Below, one piece after another: positions 7,701-8,171 of a stretch of 8,171 bases of DNA. The position numbers and the translations under genes were made by a program. The notes below the pieces were generated by a model that saw nothing but the letters and a program-made list of their open reading frames with translations, was not told where the DNA came from and ran no database searches. Numbering within the stretch: the stretch's first letter is position 1; every line of letters begins with the position of its first letter. The DNA lies in contig JBGOTP010000237.1 in assembly GCA_041476545.1 (NCBI GenBank), forward strand, positions 1 to 8,171. Direction: 5' to 3'. This DNA is from JBGOTP01 sp041476545. Lineage in GTDB: Bacteria > Acidobacteriota > Vicinamibacteria > Vicinamibacterales > CAVVIG01.

Positions 7701-7862
7701 GACGACGCGCGGAAAATTCGTTTGTGGGAAGACCGATGACGACATCCGAAGGGCCGAGTAGACCCCGGCCACACACAGAGCGACGCTGATGAATGCGATG
7801 GCGAGCCGGTGGCGGATGGCGAACTGGCCAATGTCTGTGACCGGCTCGTCCACGGCGCCCAT
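4758..7862 (-). CDS. RND-family efflux permease, HAE (AcrB-like) type
   Basis: This full-length RND pump has 1034 residues, close to the family's usual 1,020-1,050. The start at ATG 7862 is chosen because GGAGG (7871-7875) sits eight bases upstream; an earlier in-frame ATG at 7934 lacks that support. One N-terminal helix (about 20-38) is followed by a large periplasmic domain, six helices (about 343-495), a linker, a second N-terminal-type helix (about 536-551), a second periplasmic domain, and five C-terminal helices (about 865-1018). In helix 4, GLVIDDAIVVVES carries the two Asp at 407-408, exactly the AcrB D407/D408 proton-relay positions. Lys932 in GIVAKNGIL and Arg964 in RRLRPVLMTS correspond to AcrB K940 and R971. 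The double Asp argues for the drug/hydrophobe class rather than the heavy-metal class. The pump is driven by protons and exports from the inner membrane and periplasm. Its adaptor and outer-membrane channel are not next to it here. Confidence 0.95.
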   Translation of the reverse strand: MGAVDEPVTDIGQFAIRHRLAIAFISVALCVAGVYSALRMSSSVFPQTNFPRVVILVDNGVMPADEMMATITRPIEEAMKDIPGSVTIRSTTGRGAAEISVFFNWQVDMIQSELYVNSRLGQIRFVLPATASTTVWRLTFSAFPIIGVSLTSPSRSITELWETARYDLKPRFLRIPGVARVDLVGGRTPEYHVVVDPRRLQAANLSLQQVTDALDKNNLIAPTGMHEENYTLYLTVVDGRVHSIGDIENLTVTVANSHPVRIKDFARVERGPEPVFNVVTAEGANAVLLNIRSQPNGSTLDIANGLKQVLRAAKADLPPDLKTAYYYDQSLFVHESVGSVRDAILFGLVLSVVIIYLFLKHWGITLTAIVVIPITVLITVVAMHLAQLSFNLMTLGGIAAAIGLVIDDAIVVVESIYAKIAAGLRRVEAIQTAMSEIVHPLVGSTLTPVVVFIPLAFLDGVTGVFFRALALTMVVALLTSLVLAITLTPSLAAWFIRDGGKEHGQAPRSEEGGFLLRRVHDSYEVAVRAALRHRWLTLGASGVVLLLGVGIYQKLESEFLPPLDEGGFVIDYIAPFGTSLTETHRQLLQAEDILRATPEIESYSRRTGARLALSIAEPNTGDFLVKLKTDRKRKTPEVIAELRHKVQVALPGIEWEFPGILSDLIGDLTWAPQPIEVKLFSTDIEFLKKKAPEVAEQLKQVKGVVDVLNGLIYAGPSISLRVRYTDAERFGLTAADVAAAVNTAMLGQVASTVLEGDRLINIRVLVDRLDIDRMAALRELPLRAPGGTVVKLSQVADLVEIPGQLELRREDLRQNVAVTARLEGRDLGSAMAEIRDKLSQDKSLPPGTIEFGGLYQQQQESFRNLLLVLLMALFLVFTVLLVEFRSFYKPVAIVFGAVLALFGSVLALWITGTSLNVVSFLGAIIGVGIVAKNGILMLDFVEHLRADGVNLDDALVHSGHRRLRPVLMTSMAAGFGMLPLAYGIGSGADMLRPLAIAVIGALCISVLLSLVATPTVYALLLNQPHRPAGTTLNV

Positions 7863-7870
7863 CGGCTCAC

Positions 7871-7875
7871 CCTCC
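7871..7875 (-). promoter_or_regulatory. Ribosome binding site of the RND permease
   Basis: On the minus strand GGAGG lies eight bases before the ATG at 7862, in the context TGGAGGGTGAGCCG. It selects this start over the in-frame ATG at 7934. Confidence 0.8.
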
Positions 7876-7960
7876 ACGGCGAGTCGCTGCGGAAGGCAAA
7901 GGCGGTCTTGACTCCAAGCGAGAAGTCGAAGCAATAACCCACACCCTCACGTCGCTTCGC

Positions 7961-8035
7961 TCCGGGTGATCGCTTTACCCGGAACGGGTGATCGGCTTGC
8001 GCCGGAATCGGTGATCGACTCGGCCGGTATACGCA
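7961..8035. mobile_element. Probable terminal remnant of an IS21-family insertion sequence
   Basis: Three copies of GGTGATCG occur at 7965-7972, 7987-7994 and 8010-8017, spaced 22 and 23 bases apart. They sit in longer units of the form CCGGAA-CGGTGATCG-CT, and the block ends CCGGTATACGCA at 8035. Multiple roughly 20-base repeats near a terminus ending in CA are a feature of IS21-family ends, where the transposase binds. No istA or istB coding sequence and no opposite end lie in the window, so this is a solo end or a deletion remnant. The neighbouring coding sequence begins abruptly right after it. Family assignment rests on remembered end structure, not a database match. Confidence 0.6.
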
Positions 8036-8171
8036 GTGTATGGCGCCAGCGCCCAGCGAAGTCTCTTCGCGGGGGTGTTGAGCCTCGAAGGCGGGTACTA
8101 TGACTCGCGCCAGGATCGCAGCGGAGACGACCCAACCATTCCCAACTCCCAATGGCGACTCCTCGCAGGAT
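8036..8171 (+). pseudogene. 5'-truncated outer-membrane beta-barrel protein fragment (runs off right edge)
   Basis: An open frame of 45 codons to the right edge reads YGASAQRSLFAGVLSLE, then GGYYDSRQDRSGDDP, then IPNSQWRLLAG. This is internal sequence of an outer-membrane barrel: beta-strand-like residues and a GYYDSR-D-G-DP-IPNS segment that I recognise from uncharacterised outer-membrane proteins of diderm bacteria. There is no signal peptide. The frame hits TGA at 8012 upstream and passes into the IS-like end, so the true N-terminus is missing. A GTG at 8036 could start translation but would give a protein without a secretion signal. Most likely a transposon insertion or deletion removed the 5' part. 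The rest lies beyond the window, so whether the remainder is intact is unknown. Confidence 0.65.

Overview
The window comes from a GC-rich (roughly 60%, judged by eye), Gram-negative-type (diderm) bacterium. It encodes an RND inner-membrane pump, periplasmic adaptor and FtsX-type export proteins, a lipoprotein and two outer-membrane beta-barrel proteins. The phylum cannot be fixed from the sequence. A soil, sediment or groundwater lineage with extracellular electron-transfer genes is a reasonable guess, but only a guess. No tRNA, rRNA, CRISPR array or known defence system is visible.

Layout, left to right. (1) Minus strand, 1-1615: an HlyD/RND-type membrane-fusion protein (485-1615), followed with a 4-base ATGA overlap by the N-terminal part of a MacB/DevC-like ABC permease that runs off the left edge. 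This is a two-gene piece of an export operon whose ATPase is not in view. (2) Plus strand, about 1695-2050: the broken C-terminal remnant of a membrane cytochrome b (cytochrome b/b6, b561-like). It has lost its N-terminal part and carries a 17-base insertion flanked by CCTGTG repeats; removing it restores the reading frame. (3) 2051-2571: about 520 bases without a convincing gene, with two inverted repeats and the leader of the next gene. (4) Plus strand, 2572-3861: an outer-membrane protein that joins a single-heme c-type cytochrome domain (CSLCH) to a beta-barrel, the same layout as Cyc2-type fused cytochrome-porins. It is followed by an intrinsic terminator (3967-4000). (5) Plus strand, 4053-4670: a lipoprotein with a BamE/SmpA-like domain and an extra helical tail. 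(6) Minus strand, 4758-7862: a complete RND efflux permease of the HAE (AcrB-like) type, convergent with the lipoprotein gene. (7) 7961-8035: a repeat-bearing end that looks like an IS21-family terminus. It abuts a 5'-truncated outer-membrane beta-barrel coding fragment (8036 to the right edge).

How it fits together: the window is a mosaic of envelope functions (two separate export systems, outer-membrane barrels, a lipoprotein) with signs of rearrangement at both ends. The most notable gene is the cytochrome-porin fusion at 2572-3861, which could carry electrons across the outer membrane. The decayed cytochrome b next to it suggests that a former electron-transfer locus is being lost or reshuffled. 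The RND pump has no adaptor or outer-membrane channel beside it in the window. The HlyD protein present belongs, by its overlap, to the ABC permease.
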